The translations under genes and the position numbers were made by a program. A stretch of DNA of 35,856 nucleotides from Campylobacteraceae bacterium. Lineage in GTDB: Bacteria > Campylobacterota > Campylobacteria > Campylobacterales > Campylobacteraceae. Below the pieces are notes generated by a model. That model was not told the origin of the DNA and did no database searches. It worked only from the letters and a program-made list of their open reading frames with translations. Position 1 is the stretch's first letter. The number at the start of each line of letters is the position of its first letter. Below, piece by piece: positions 7,978 to 15,952 of this stretch. The stretch spans positions 1 through 35,856 of the forward strand of contig JAITAB010000066.1 of assembly GCA_031284315.1 (NCBI GenBank). Reading direction: 5' to 3'.

Positions 7978-7998
7978 AAAGCCGCATGCGGCGGCTTT
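7978..7998 (-). terminator. Hairpin at the end of the sulfur/encapsulin operon
   Basis: AAAGCCGC (7978-7985) and GCGGCTTT (7991-7998) form an 8-bp GC-rich stem with a 5-nt loop that overlaps the desulfurase stop codon. It is the likely end of the six-gene minus-strand transcript. The following U-tract is weak. Confidence 0.5.
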
Positions 7999-9466
7999 AT
8001 TGATTTTTTAGATTTGAGAGAACGGATATAAATTCGTCTATTTCGTCAAAAGTGTTGTAAAAGGCAAAAGTGGCTCTGACAACGCTTTCTAGTCCGAAAC
8101 GCCTCAATATCGGCTGTGCGCAGTGGTGTCCGGTTCTAACGGCGATGCCTTTTGCATTGAGCGCTTTTCCTATCTCAGCGGTCGTAAATCCTTCTATTAT
8201 GAACGATAAAACGCTCGCTTTGTTTAAAGCTGTGCCGATTATTTTGGCTCCTTTTATCTCGGAAAGTTTGGAAGCGGCGTAGGACAACAGTTCGCTCTCA
8301 TACCTTGCTATATTTTCCAAACCTATATCGCGCACATATTTTAAAGCGCATCCAAGCCCCACAGCATCGGCTATATTTCCCGTTCCCGCTTCAAATTTAG
8401 CGGGCGCGTCCTGATAAAGTGTGCGTTCAAATGTAACATCTGCTATCATGTTTCCGCCGCCTTGATACGGAGGCAGGATTTTTAGCGCGTCTGTTTTGCC
8501 GTATAAAACTCCTATGCCTGTGGGAGCGTATATCTTGTGTCCCGAAAAGACAAGAAAATCAGCGTCTATATCAACAATATCTATGGAAAAGTGCGATATG
8601 GACTGCGCCGCATCTATAAGCGTCCTTATGCCGTGCGCATGGGCTATGCGTACGACTTCCTTAACGGGGACGATAGTGCCTAAAGCGTTTGATACATGCG
8701 TGATGGAGACGAATTTTGTGCGGCTGTTGATAAGCTTTTCAAACTCAGACAATATTATCTGTCCGCTCTCATCAACTGGGATAACTCTGAGTTTTGCCCC
8801 AGTTTTTTCGCATACTAACTGCCATGGGACGATATTTGCGTGATGTTCCAAATGGCTTATTATAACTTCGTCTCCGTTTTGTAAATATCTGCACCCAAAA
8901 GCGTTTGCAACAAGATTTATCCCCTCCGTTGCGCCTCTTACAAAGACGATATTTTCAGATGAGGGAGCATTAATAAAAGAGGCCGTAATAGCGCGCGCCT
9001 CTTCGTATGCGTCCGTAGCCCTTGCCGCCAAATCATGCGCGGCGCGGTGGATATTTGAGTTTTCATTTTCGTAAAAATACTCAAGCCTGTCTATCACGGC
9101 TTTTGGCTTTTGCGTTGTAGCGCCGTTGTCAAACCAGATAAGGTTTTTCCCGTTTATTTTTCGCAAAAGTATGGGAAAATCCGCGCGATAACGGCCGATA
9201 TCTTCGCGATTTTGCGGGCGTTCGGGCTTTATACTCGGCGGTACGGGGGATTTTTCCTCATCATACAGCCTTCGTATATCGCTTAAAAATGAAAAGCCGC
9301 TTTCAAACGCGCTGAAAATCTCTTTTTTTGGGTAGCCGCCATATATGGGATTGACATCAGCGTTTTTCAACTCGTTCGCGTCCAAATCCAAAAAATAATT
9401 AAATATCTTGGACTCTATCTCTTTTTGCTTTGCGATATCATAGGTACTCATGGTAATTGCCCACAT
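7997..9466 (-). CDS. SufS-type cysteine desulfurase with N-terminal encapsulation-type extension
   Basis: This 489-aa PLP enzyme would convert cysteine to alanine and an enzyme persulfide. The SufS core starts near residue 92 (YRADFPIL) and shows FVRGATEGINLVAN, the PLP-lysine motif SGHKIYAPTGIGVLYG and the active-site loop RTGHHCAQP with Cys449. The ~90 residues before the core are absent from ordinary SufS. They end in a Pro-rich linker (SPVPPSIKPERPQ), resembling the long N-terminal cargo-loading region of desulfurases packaged by family 2A encapsulins. The gene overlaps the encapsulin gene by up to 29 bp, supporting coupled translation; Met6 at 9451 is an alternative start. It is the last gene of the operon. 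Cargo status is inferred from context and extension. Confidence 0.9.
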   Translation of the reverse strand: MWAITMSTYDIAKQKEIESKIFNYFLDLDANELKNADVNPIYGGYPKKEIFSAFESGFSFLSDIRRLYDEEKSPVPPSIKPERPQNREDIGRYRADFPILLRKINGKNLIWFDNGATTQKPKAVIDRLEYFYENENSNIHRAAHDLAARATDAYEEARAITASFINAPSSENIVFVRGATEGINLVANAFGCRYLQNGDEVIISHLEHHANIVPWQLVCEKTGAKLRVIPVDESGQIILSEFEKLINSRTKFVSITHVSNALGTIVPVKEVVRIAHAHGIRTLIDAAQSISHFSIDIVDIDADFLVFSGHKIYAPTGIGVLYGKTDALKILPPYQGGGNMIADVTFERTLYQDAPAKFEAGTGNIADAVGLGCALKYVRDIGLENIARYESELLSYAASKLSEIKGAKIIGTALNKASVLSFIIEGFTTAEIGKALNAKGIAVRTGHHCAQPILRRFGLESVVRATFAFYNTFDEIDEFISVLSNLKNQ

Positions 9467-10382
9467 CTACATCTTCAAGAACGGCTACGGCGTCTTTTGA
9501 CAAAATCGCGGCGGAGCAGTATATGGAGAGCAGATAAGAGGCTACCGCCTGATCGTTTATACCCATGAACCTTACCGAAAGCCCGCGCGAACGCTGGTTT
9601 TGGAGATTGTCCTGATAAAGCCCCACAACTCCCTGCTTTTTTTCGCCCGTTCTGATAAGCAGGATATTTGTTTTGCCCGCTTTGCTTTTTGGCTCTTTCA
9701 ATCCGTCCACAAAAAGTTTATTTGTAGGAACTATGGGGATGCCTCTCCATGTCAAAAATGAAGAGCCGTAAAGCGTAGTTGTCGGCGGCGGAACTCCTCT
9801 TTTTGTACATTCTCTGCCAAAAGCCGCTATCGCTCTTGGGTGCGCTAAAAAAAACGAAGGCTCTTTCCAGACTTTGGATATAAGCTCGTCAAAATCATCG
9901 GGAGTCGGAGAACCGTTGCGCGTCTGAATCCTCTGCGAATCATGCGCATTTTTCAAAAGCCCGTAATCGTCATTGTTGATTATCTCACTCTCCTGCCGCT
10001 CTTTCAAACTCTCTACCGTGAGCCTTATCTGCTCGTCCGTCTGGTCGTACGGGCTGGAGTACAAATCCGATATGGAAGTTTTTATCTCAAGGATAGTGGA
10101 GACGCTTTTCAACTCATACTCTCTTGGTTTTGTTTCATAATCTATAAAACCTTTGGGTATGGGTGCGTTAGGGTCTTTTTCAGAACATAGCGCGTCAAGC
10201 AGAGTGTTGCCTTCTTTTACCTTATTTGCGCGAAAAGGCGCGGCTTCCAGAGCTTTCCAGTCAAGCAGCCTTGTGAGCCACTTTGGCGTTAAAGACTCAA
10301 ATTGAGCCGTCGTTTTCGTAACATTAGCAAGCTGCCTCGCGGCATCTACGCTTAAACCTTCATGCAAAATCTCTTTTGCCAT
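9438..10382 (-). CDS. Family 2A encapsulin shell protein (SrpI-like)
   Basis: This 314-aa protein closely follows Synechococcus SrpI as I recall it. Shared segments include VDAARQLANVTKTTAQ, FIDYETKPREYELKSVSTIL, SDLYSSPYDQ, LTVESLKERQE, WKEPSFFLAHPRAIAAFGRE and RGLSVRFMGINDQAVASYL. The C-terminus VGNYHEYL corresponds to SrpI ending HEYK. Such proteins have an HK97 phage-capsid fold and assemble into icosahedral nanocompartments that enclose a cysteine desulfurase. The usual family length is about 310 aa. AGGTG lies before ATG 10382, 30 bp after the MoeZ-like gene, and its 3' end overlaps the desulfurase gene. No phage genes are nearby, so a prophage capsid is unlikely. Confidence 0.93.
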   Translation of the reverse strand: MAKEILHEGLSVDAARQLANVTKTTAQFESLTPKWLTRLLDWKALEAAPFRANKVKEGNTLLDALCSEKDPNAPIPKGFIDYETKPREYELKSVSTILEIKTSISDLYSSPYDQTDEQIRLTVESLKERQESEIINNDDYGLLKNAHDSQRIQTRNGSPTPDDFDELISKVWKEPSFFLAHPRAIAAFGRECTKRGVPPPTTTLYGSSFLTWRGIPIVPTNKLFVDGLKEPKSKAGKTNILLIRTGEKKQGVVGLYQDNLQNQRSRGLSVRFMGINDQAVASYLLSIYCSAAILSKDAVAVLEDVDVGNYHEYL

Positions 10383-10412
10383 TTTTCACCTCCAAAATAA
10401 TTTTCAAATTTC

Positions 10413-11552
10413 TTAATATACAGCCATTTCTCTGTCCACATTTTCAGCCCATGCCAAAACGCCGTTTTTGAGATTTAAAAGCCGTCCCGTAAATCCGGCT
10501 TCTTTCAACGCTTTTATCGCATATACGCTTCTTGTGCCTACTTTACAGACAAATACGGTGTCGTTTTTCTGGTCTATCTCTTCCATGCGCCTTACCACCT
10601 GACCAAGAGGTATAACTTTGGAATTGGGAAGCTTGGCTATGGCGTATTCATGCGGCTCTCTTATGTCTATGATATTTACCGCTTCTTTGTTTTCGAGCCT
10701 GTTTTTAAGCTCTATCGCGCTTATCTCCTCTACGGCTTCCTCTTCATTTTTGCTTTTTAGTCCGCAAAAATCTTCATAATCAATCAAACTTTTTATACTC
10801 GCATGTTTGCCGCAAATGGGGCAGTTTTCATCTTTTTGTATTTTAAATTCTCTAAATTTCATTTTCCATGCGTCAAATGTCAAAAGCCTTCCGACAAGCA
10901 AATCTTTCGCGCCAAGCAAAAATTTGATAATTTCATTTGCCTGTATGCACCCGACTATACCCGGCAATACTCCCAAAACGCCGCCCTCAGCGCAGCTTGG
11001 AGCAAATCCCGCAGGAGGCGGAGAGGGATATAGGCATCTATAACAAGGTCCTTTATCTGCGTAAAATACGCTTGCTTGTCCGTCAAAGCGGTAAATTGAG
11101 CCGTAAAAACTTGGCTTGTTTAATATAACGCATGCATCGTTTACAAGGTATCGCGTGGGAAAATTGTCCGTACAGTCGGCAACGGCGTCAAAATCTTTGA
11201 TAATATCAAGAGCATTTTTGCTTGTAAGTTTTGTGTTGTATGAAAGTACCCTTACATGCGGATTTATAGCTTTGATTTTGTCTGCGGCGGAGGCAATTTT
11301 AGGGCGTCCTATATCTTTTGTAGTGTGGATAATCTGCCTTTGGAGATTGCTCACATCTACTTCGTCAAAATCCACAATGCCGATAGTTCCGATACCAGCC
11401 GCGGCTAAATACAAAGCTATCGGCGCGCCAAGTCCGCCGCTTCCTATGAGCAGCACTTTGGCGTTTTTCAGCTGTTTTTGCCCTTCAAGTCCGACTTCGG
11501 GCAATATAAGATGCCTGCTGTATCTTGTTATCTCTTCTTTAGAGAAGTCCAT
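10413..11552 (-). CDS. MoeZ-like sulfur-carrier adenylyltransferase/sulfurtransferase (MoeB-rhodanese fusion)
   Basis: This 379-aa protein has an E1-like ThiF/MoeB domain (about 1-245) with the nucleotide loop GSGGLG (37-42), a CYRC plus CPICG zinc pair and CAEGGVLGVLPG. A rhodanese domain follows (about 275-379) with active-site loop CKVGTRS (Cys336). Proteins of this type adenylate the C-terminal Gly of a ubiquitin-like sulfur carrier and transfer sulfur to give a thiocarboxylate, as mycobacterial MoeZ does for CysO. Its ATG lies inside the end of the CysO-like gene (14-bp overlap). The sulfur donor is probably the neighbouring desulfurase or another persulfide source. Confidence 0.9.
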   Translation of the reverse strand: MDFSKEEITRYSRHLILPEVGLEGQKQLKNAKVLLIGSGGLGAPIALYLAAAGIGTIGIVDFDEVDVSNLQRQIIHTTKDIGRPKIASAADKIKAINPHVRVLSYNTKLTSKNALDIIKDFDAVADCTDNFPTRYLVNDACVILNKPSFYGSIYRFDGQASVFYADKGPCYRCLYPSPPPAGFAPSCAEGGVLGVLPGIVGCIQANEIIKFLLGAKDLLVGRLLTFDAWKMKFREFKIQKDENCPICGKHASIKSLIDYEDFCGLKSKNEEEAVEEISAIELKNRLENKEAVNIIDIREPHEYAIAKLPNSKVIPLGQVVRRMEEIDQKNDTVFVCKVGTRSVYAIKALKEAGFTGRLLNLKNGVLAWAENVDREMAVY

Positions 11553-11829
11553 GTGTTCCGCCCGCTATGGAAGGTATAAGCATAATGGTATCGCCGTTTT
11601 TTACGGCTGTTTTAATGCCGTCTTTCTGCCTTATATCGTCTTCGTTTACATAAACATTCACAAAATTGCGAAGCGTATCATCATTGGCAAAAATATGTTT
11701 TTCCAAGTCAGGATACAACTCTTTTAATTTTTTAAGGGCCTCTTCAACGCTTGAAGCCTCAATCTCAACTTCTGGAAAGTTTTGCGTAAACTGCCTTAAA
11801 GCCGTTGGTATTAAAATAGTAACAGCCAT
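11539..11829 (-). CDS. CysO-like ubiquitin-fold sulfur-carrier protein
   Basis: This 96-aa MoaD/ThiS-type protein resembles mycobacterial CysO: VTILIPTALRQ at the N-terminus, then FVNVYVNEDDIR and DTIMLIPSIAGG. The Gly90-Gly91 pair is where a thiocarboxylate would form. It is followed by five extra residues (THGLL), whereas CysO ends at GG. The tail must be removed before activation, and a JAMM peptidase is encoded just upstream. The tail codons coincide with the overlap into the MoeZ-like gene. AGGAG precedes ATG 11829, one base after the peptidase stop. Confidence 0.88.
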   Translation of the reverse strand: MAVTILIPTALRQFTQNFPEVEIEASSVEEALKKLKELYPDLEKHIFANDDTLRNFVNVYVNEDDIRQKDGIKTAVKNGDTIMLIPSIAGGTHGLL

Positions 11830-11830
11830 T

Positions 11831-12256
11831 TCATTCTCCTTTGGTTATTGTCTCTTGATTAAATTTTGTTCTGTCATTTTGAAGCTCCCATGAAGTGAGC
11901 AGTTTAGCCGCGCCTTTTTCAACGGAAATTATGACATACGAATAAAACGGCCATGCATACTCCAAATCATACTGCGAAGGGGCGGATGGGTGGTCTGGGT
12001 GCGAATGGTAAATCCCCAAAACCTCATAATCTTTTTTAGCGGCGTAAAGCGCGGCTTTTGCAAACTCTTCGTCTGTTATCAAAAACCTGTTATGCCTATT
12101 TGCTTCATCTCTGGCATTTGATATATTAAGCAGTTCATGCGCTTCTTTGACGCTGTTTTTTAGCTTGCCCAAAATTATCCCGCAGCACTCATTCGGATAC
12201 TCTTTCTCGGCATGAGCGTTTATTTGATTGGTCAAATCGTCATTTAAAATTATCAT
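11831..12256 (-). CDS. JAMM/MPN+ zinc metallopeptidase (Mec-like)
   Basis: This 141-aa peptidase shows the complete JAMM signature: Glu23 in YPNECCGIILG, and HSHPDHPSAPSQYD with His84, His86, Ser94 and Asp97. In mycobacteria Mec releases cysteine from the CysO-Cys adduct. In the quinolobactin pathway QbsD trims residues after the Gly-Gly of a sulfur carrier. Both activities would fit here because the adjacent carrier has a tail beyond GG. The gene overlaps the cysteine synthase by 4 bp (ATGA) and abuts the carrier gene. Confidence 0.9.
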   Translation of the reverse strand: MIILNDDLTNQINAHAEKEYPNECCGIILGKLKNSVKEAHELLNISNARDEANRHNRFLITDEEFAKAALYAAKKDYEVLGIYHSHPDHPSAPSQYDLEYAWPFYSYVIISVEKGAAKLLTSWELQNDRTKFNQETITKGE

Positions 12257-13149
12257 TTTTTATCCCATAAACTGTCTGTCAAATATCTAAAACCGTTATC
12301 GCACAGTATCGTAACTATCACGGAGTTTGGCGGCGCTTTTTGCGCAAATTTCAAAGCCGCACAGACATTTGCGCCTGAACTTATACCTGCAAACAATCCC
12401 TCTTTTTGCGCCAATTCCAAAGTGATAGCATGCGCTTCTTCCGTGCTTACTTCTATATTTTCATCTATAAAACTTTCGTCATAAAAGCCTTTAATCGCGC
12501 TTGAAGCGAGGTGTTTCATGCCTTCTAATCCATGAAAAGGAGAATCAGGCTGCATTAAAATGGTTTTGATGTTTTTGTTAAACTCTTTAAGCCTTTTTGA
12601 AGTACCTGTGAATGTGCCGCAAGTACCTGCGCCCGATATAAAGTGCGTTATTTTTTTATCCGTCTGTTTCCAAATCTCAACGGCTGTTGAAAGATAGTGC
12701 GCTTTTGGGTTTTCTTCGTTTGAGTATTGATTTGGATAGAAATATTTTGACGGCTCGTCAAAAGCGATTTTCTGCGCCGTTTCAACAGCTCCATCCGAAC
12801 TTAACAACGGATTTGTCTCTATAATCTGCGCTCCGTAAGCATTTAAAAGCCTTTTGCGCTCCAAATTTGCGTTTTTTGGGATACAGATAGCGGCTTTAAG
12901 TCCGAGATGGGCGCATATCATGGCATAAGCTATGCCCGTGTTTCCGCTTGTCGCGTCTATAAGCGTCTTATTTTTTGTAAACTCTTTGTTTTTTATGCCT
13001 CTTAATATCATAGCTTTGGCGGCTCTGTCTTTTACCGAACCGCTTGGATTGTAGTATTCGGCTTTAACATATATATCAATGTCCTTTGGCGGTATGTTTT
13101 GCAGTTTTAAAAGCGGCGTATTCCCGACCAAATCCAAAATATTACTCAA
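12253..13149 (-). CDS. CysM/CysK-like PLP-dependent cysteine synthase
   Basis: This product of about 298 aa is a fold-type II PLP enzyme of the O-acetylserine/O-phosphoserine sulfhydrylase family. It shows VGNTPLLKL, NPSGSVKDR with PLP Lys40, TSGNTG and GAGTCGTFTG. In context it probably uses the CysO-like thiocarboxylate as sulfur donor, as mycobacterial CysM does; free sulfide remains possible. The longest frame starts at 13209, but those first codons overlap a good promoter. TTG 13149 with AAGG seven bases upstream gives the family N-terminus. It is the first gene of the six-gene operon, with a 4-bp overlap to the peptidase. Confidence 0.88.
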   Translation of the reverse strand: MSNILDLVGNTPLLKLQNIPPKDIDIYVKAEYYNPSGSVKDRAAKAMILRGIKNKEFTKNKTLIDATSGNTGIAYAMICAHLGLKAAICIPKNANLERKRLLNAYGAQIIETNPLLSSDGAVETAQKIAFDEPSKYFYPNQYSNEENPKAHYLSTAVEIWKQTDKKITHFISGAGTCGTFTGTSKRLKEFNKNIKTILMQPDSPFHGLEGMKHLASSAIKGFYDESFIDENIEVSTEEAHAITLELAQKEGLFAGISSGANVCAALKFAQKAPPNSVIVTILCDNGFRYLTDSLWDKK

Positions 13150-13180
13150 ACTCAAAACCTTTTTTAAAGTGATATGGCGT

Positions 13181-13209
13181 ATTGTAACATATTTAAAAAG
13201 AAAATGCAA
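13181..13209 (-). promoter_or_regulatory. Sigma-70 type promoter of the sulfur/encapsulin operon
   Basis: On the minus strand TTGCAT (13209-13204) and TACAAT (13186-13181) are separated by exactly 17 bp. Transcription should begin about 7 nt downstream of 13181, ahead of TTG 13149. No other good promoter is seen inside the operon. Confidence 0.6.
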
Positions 13210-13334
13210 GTATGTTGATTAGTTTACTTATATATTGTGAAAATTTTTGAGTTTAAAATAGATATTTTGCTCAAATATAAGCAAAAATTTAGTTTTATAG
13301 TTTTTTTATAAGAGAAGTTTTATTCTATAAGTGT

Positions 13335-13363
13335 AATAATACTCACTTGAATTTAATATTATT
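13335..13363. promoter_or_regulatory. Inverted repeat before nikK, candidate metal-regulator site
   Basis: AATAATA (13335-13341) and TATTATT (13357-13363) are separated by 15 bp just upstream of the nickel-transport gene at 13380. The half-sites resemble those of Helicobacter NikR operators, but order and spacing differ (TATTATT-N11-AATAATA there). The divergent spacer 13210-13379 has no gene; it also contains TTTTGCT/AGCAAAA half-sites at 13265-13286. Confidence 0.25.
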
Positions 13364-13379
13364 TGATAGGAGTATATGT

Positions 13380-14126
13380 ATGAAAGTATTACTAAGCATC
13401 TTGTTTTTAGCTTCGTTTGCATTTGCGCATTTTCAAAGCGTTATCGTAGATAAGAGCGTTCTTGAGCAAAAAGACGGCAATGAGATAGCCATATCTTACG
13501 AGTTTACGCACCCGTTTGAGCAGGAGCTTATGAATATGGACAAACCGCAGGACGCGGGCGTTTTTTTGGAGGGCAAAAAGGTGTCGTTTCTTAACTCTTT
13601 GAAGCCTGCAAAGAAAGACTCCAAAAGCGTTTGGAGCGCGAAATATACGGTAAAACAGCCCGGAGTTTATCAGTTTTATGTTGATCCTGCGCCATATTTT
13701 GAGCCTGCGGAAGATAAATTTATAAGGCATCAGACAAAAACGATAATAGATGCTTTTGGTTCAGGCGAAGGGTGGGACGAGCCGATAGGTTTGAAAGCTG
13801 AGATTATCCCGCTTTCGCGTCCGTATTCGCTGTATGCGGGCAATATATTCAGCGCGCAGGTACTGTATAAGGGCAAGCCTGTGCCAAACGCTGAAATTGA
13901 GATAGAATTTTATAACACAAAAGGCTTGAAAGCGCCGAATGACGCATATATTACGCAAGTGGTAAAAGCCGATGGGAACGGCGTTTTTCATGCCGCGCTT
14001 CCTTTTGCGGGATGGTGGGGATTTGCCGCGCTTATTGACGACGACGAGAGTATCAAAAAAGATGGAAAAGCGTATCCTGTGGAGCTTGGAGCCGTACTTT
14101 GGCTGAAAACGGAGAGCGTTAAATAG
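13380..14126 (+). CDS. nikK: NikK-like periplasmic nickel-uptake accessory protein (DUF4198)
   Basis: This 248-aa protein has a signal peptide ([16 protein letters not shown]) cut before HFQS, leaving an N-terminal His as in other DUF4198/NikK proteins. Further family-like parts are [41 protein letters not shown] and the C-terminal WWGFAAL. ATG 13380 is preceded by AGGAG. It is the first gene of a NikKMLQO-type energy-coupling-factor transporter and is thought to assist nickel capture in the periplasm. A 139-bp gap separates it from nikM. Cobalt rather than nickel cannot be excluded. Confidence 0.82.
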   Translation: MKVLLSILFLASFAFAHFQSVIVDKSVLEQKDGNEIAISYEFTHPFEQELMNMDKPQDAGVFLEGKKVSFLNSLKPAKKDSKSVWSAKYTVKQPGVYQFYVDPAPYFEPAEDKFIRHQTKTIIDAFGSGEGWDEPIGLKAEIIPLSRPYSLYAGNIFSAQVLYKGKPVPNAEIEIEFYNTKGLKAPNDAYITQVVKADGNGVFHAALPFAGWWGFAALIDDDESIKKDGKAYPVELGAVLWLKTESVK

Positions 14127-14232
14127 CCGCTGTTTGCATGGATTTCATGAAGCAAGCAAAAGCGCATAAACGGCTGGTTATGAAACCGTCATTTTTTTGT
14201 GAAGCGATTTGATTATTGACAAAATAAAAATT

Positions 14233-14248
14233 TTCCGAATTGTCGGAA
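14233..14248. promoter_or_regulatory. Palindrome upstream of nikM, possible operator
   Basis: TTCCGA-ATTG-TCGGAA is a 6-4-6 perfect inverted repeat 17 bases before the nikM start. A TTGACA (14216-14221) lies just upstream, and the palindrome sits where a -10 region would fall. This suggests a separate, repressible promoter for nikMLQO within the nik cluster. Confidence 0.35.
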
Positions 14249-14265
14249 CGAAAAAGAGTTAAATA

Positions 14266-14892
14266 ATGCATATAAGCGAAGGTATTTTAGAACCTAAAAT
14301 TTTAATAGCAGGCGCGGTAGTATCGGCAGTTGTTACGATATATGCGCTGAAAAATCTAAAAAGCGAAGATATATCCAAAGTTTCGGCGTTTTCCGCGCTG
14401 TTTTTTGTAGCATCTTCCGTGTATATTCCCATGGGTCCGTCAAGCGTTCATCTCATTTTGAGCGGCATTGTCGGCGCAGCGCTGGGCATTCAAGCGTTTA
14501 CGGCGATATTTGTGGCGCTGCTTTTGCAGGGATTGCTCTTAGGATACGGCGGCATGACGACTTTGGGCGTCAATTTGTTTGATTTGGCAACTCCTGCGCT
14601 TATCGCTTCATGGCTGTTTGGGCTTCGCGCACGCAAAGAGTGGCAAAAAAATATTTTATGGCTTGCCGTAGGTTTCGTACCTGTGGCTGCGGGCGCGGTT
14701 TTGCTATCTTCGGTTTTGGCATTTAACGGCGCGATAAGTCCGAACGATAGCGGTAATGGATTTTTTATCTCCGCCGCCGCCGCGCTTTTTGCGCATGTGC
14801 CTGTAATGGTCGTGGAGGGCGTGATAACGCTTTTTGCGTTGAGATTTATAGAAAAAGTAAAACCCGAAATTTTATACAAGAACAACTCATGA
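14266..14892 (+). CDS. nikM: NikM/CbiM-type metal-binding membrane subunit of an ECF transporter
   Basis: This 208-aa protein starts MHISEGIL, the conserved N-terminus in which the amino group and His2 coordinate the metal. Other hallmarks are SVYIPMGPSSVHLILSGIVG, LLLGYGGMTTLGVN and HVPVMVVEGV. It is the substrate-capture membrane component for Ni(II) or Co(II). Its stop overlaps the start of nikL by 4 bp. The nickel assignment rests on the presence of NikK and NikL instead of CbiN. Confidence 0.92.
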   Translation: MHISEGILEPKILIAGAVVSAVVTIYALKNLKSEDISKVSAFSALFFVASSVYIPMGPSSVHLILSGIVGAALGIQAFTAIFVALLLQGLLLGYGGMTTLGVNLFDLATPALIASWLFGLRARKEWQKNILWLAVGFVPVAAGAVLLSSVLAFNGAISPNDSGNGFFISAAAALFAHVPVMVVEGVITLFALRFIEKVKPEILYKNNS

Positions 14893-15302
14893 TACGCAAA
14901 ATATTTTTACTGTTATTATTCGGCGCTGCGGTTTTGTCCGCACACAAGTTAAATCTGTTTTTATATGATGAAAATGGAACGCTTTTTATCCAAAGCTATT
15001 TTCATAAATCCGCTCCATGCAAAAACTGCGAAGTAACGATAGAAAACGAAAACGGCGTAATATCCGAACTTTTTACCGATGAAGAGGGCAGGGCGCAGAT
15101 AGAACTTCCGCAGAGCGTTTTTAGCGTGAGCGCGGACGGCGGTATGGGGCATTTTGTAAAAAAGGATTATCAGTCAAAAGATGACAAACCCGCCGATTCC
15201 GCCGCGCTTCCCAAAGATACAACATGGCAAAATACCGCGCTTGGGCTTTGCATCATGGCGGCTTTGTTTTTAGTATTGTGGTTTGTAAAAAGAAAAAAAT
15301 GA
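14889..15302 (+). CDS. nikL: NikL-like small exported/membrane subunit
   Basis: This 137-aa protein has a signal peptide (MIRKIFLLLLFGAAVLSA) followed at once by HKLNLFLYDENG, a beta-rich periplasmic part with CKNC at about residues 39-42, and a C-terminal transmembrane segment (LGLCIMAALFLVLWFV) before a Lys/Arg tail. This is the layout of NikL in NikKMLQO operons. It overlaps nikM and nikQ by 4 bases each. Confidence 0.82.
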   Translation: MIRKIFLLLLFGAAVLSAHKLNLFLYDENGTLFIQSYFHKSAPCKNCEVTIENENGVISELFTDEEGRAQIELPQSVFSVSADGGMGHFVKKDYQSKDDKPADSAALPKDTTWQNTALGLCIMAALFLVLWFVKRKK

Positions 15303-15952
15303 GGACGATTACGAGCGCCGCCGCGCTTTTGGCGGCTTTCATGTATGCCGTTTTTACCGCGCTTCAAACGCATATTTTTATCGCGCTTTTTTTGCCGCCT
15401 CTATTTTTGGCATGCATAAAATTTGACTTCGTGGAAGACGCGCTTAAAAAACTTCTGTTTTTAAATCTATTTGTCGCGATTGTAGTCGTTTCGCTTTTGA
15501 TAGCGGGCGATTATGAGCGCGCGCTTTTAATCTTTGCACGGTCGAATCTCATACTTTTTTTCGTACTTTTACTCTTTTGCGGCAAAAGCGAATTTGACAT
15601 AGCGATGGCGATGCGCGACATCAAATGCCCGCCAAAATTTGTCTCTATAGTATTTTTTACCGCAAAGTCAATTTTTCTTTTAAGGCGCGAATTTTACCTT
15701 TTCCGCCGCGCTTTGCATGTCAGAGGATTTACGCCCAAAACCAATTTTTTGAGTTACAAAACGCTTGCGGGATTTGTCGGAGTTTTGTTTATCAGGACAT
15801 GGGAGCGCTCAGACGCGTTGAAAAATAGTATGTTTTTGCGCGGTTTTGAGGGTGAAATTTATACTTTAAGCACGCGTAAAGTTTTTGGCTATTATGATTT
15901 GGCTTTGATTTTGGTAATTTTTGCATTTATCGTGCTGGGAGTTTTCGCTTGA
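15299..15952 (+). CDS. nikQ: NikQ/EcfT-type transmembrane component
   Basis: This 217-aa integral membrane protein has several helices and the EcfT coupling motifs RRALHVRGF and FLRGFEG, which contact the ATPase. The start is ATG 15299, overlapping the nikL stop as ATGA; an upstream extension would lie within nikL. It passes ATP-hydrolysis energy from NikO to NikM. Confidence 0.88.
   Translation: MRTITSAAALLAAFMYAVFTALQTHIFIALFLPPLFLACIKFDFVEDALKKLLFLNLFVAIVVVSLLIAGDYERALLIFARSNLILFFVLLLFCGKSEFDIAMAMRDIKCPPKFVSIVFFTAKSIFLLRREFYLFRRALHVRGFTPKTNFLSYKTLAGFVGVLFIRTWERSDALKNSMFLRGFEGEIYTLSTRKVFGYYDLALILVIFAFIVLGVFA

Noticed and set aside
9438-10382. Encapsulin considered as a prophage capsid protein
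   Set aside because: No portal, terminase, tail or integrase genes are nearby. The sequence follows SrpI and it is embedded in a sulfur operon.
13150-13209. Upstream TTG start for the cysteine synthase
   Set aside because: The codons coincide with a TTGCAT-N17-TACAAT promoter, and the family N-terminus begins at 13149.
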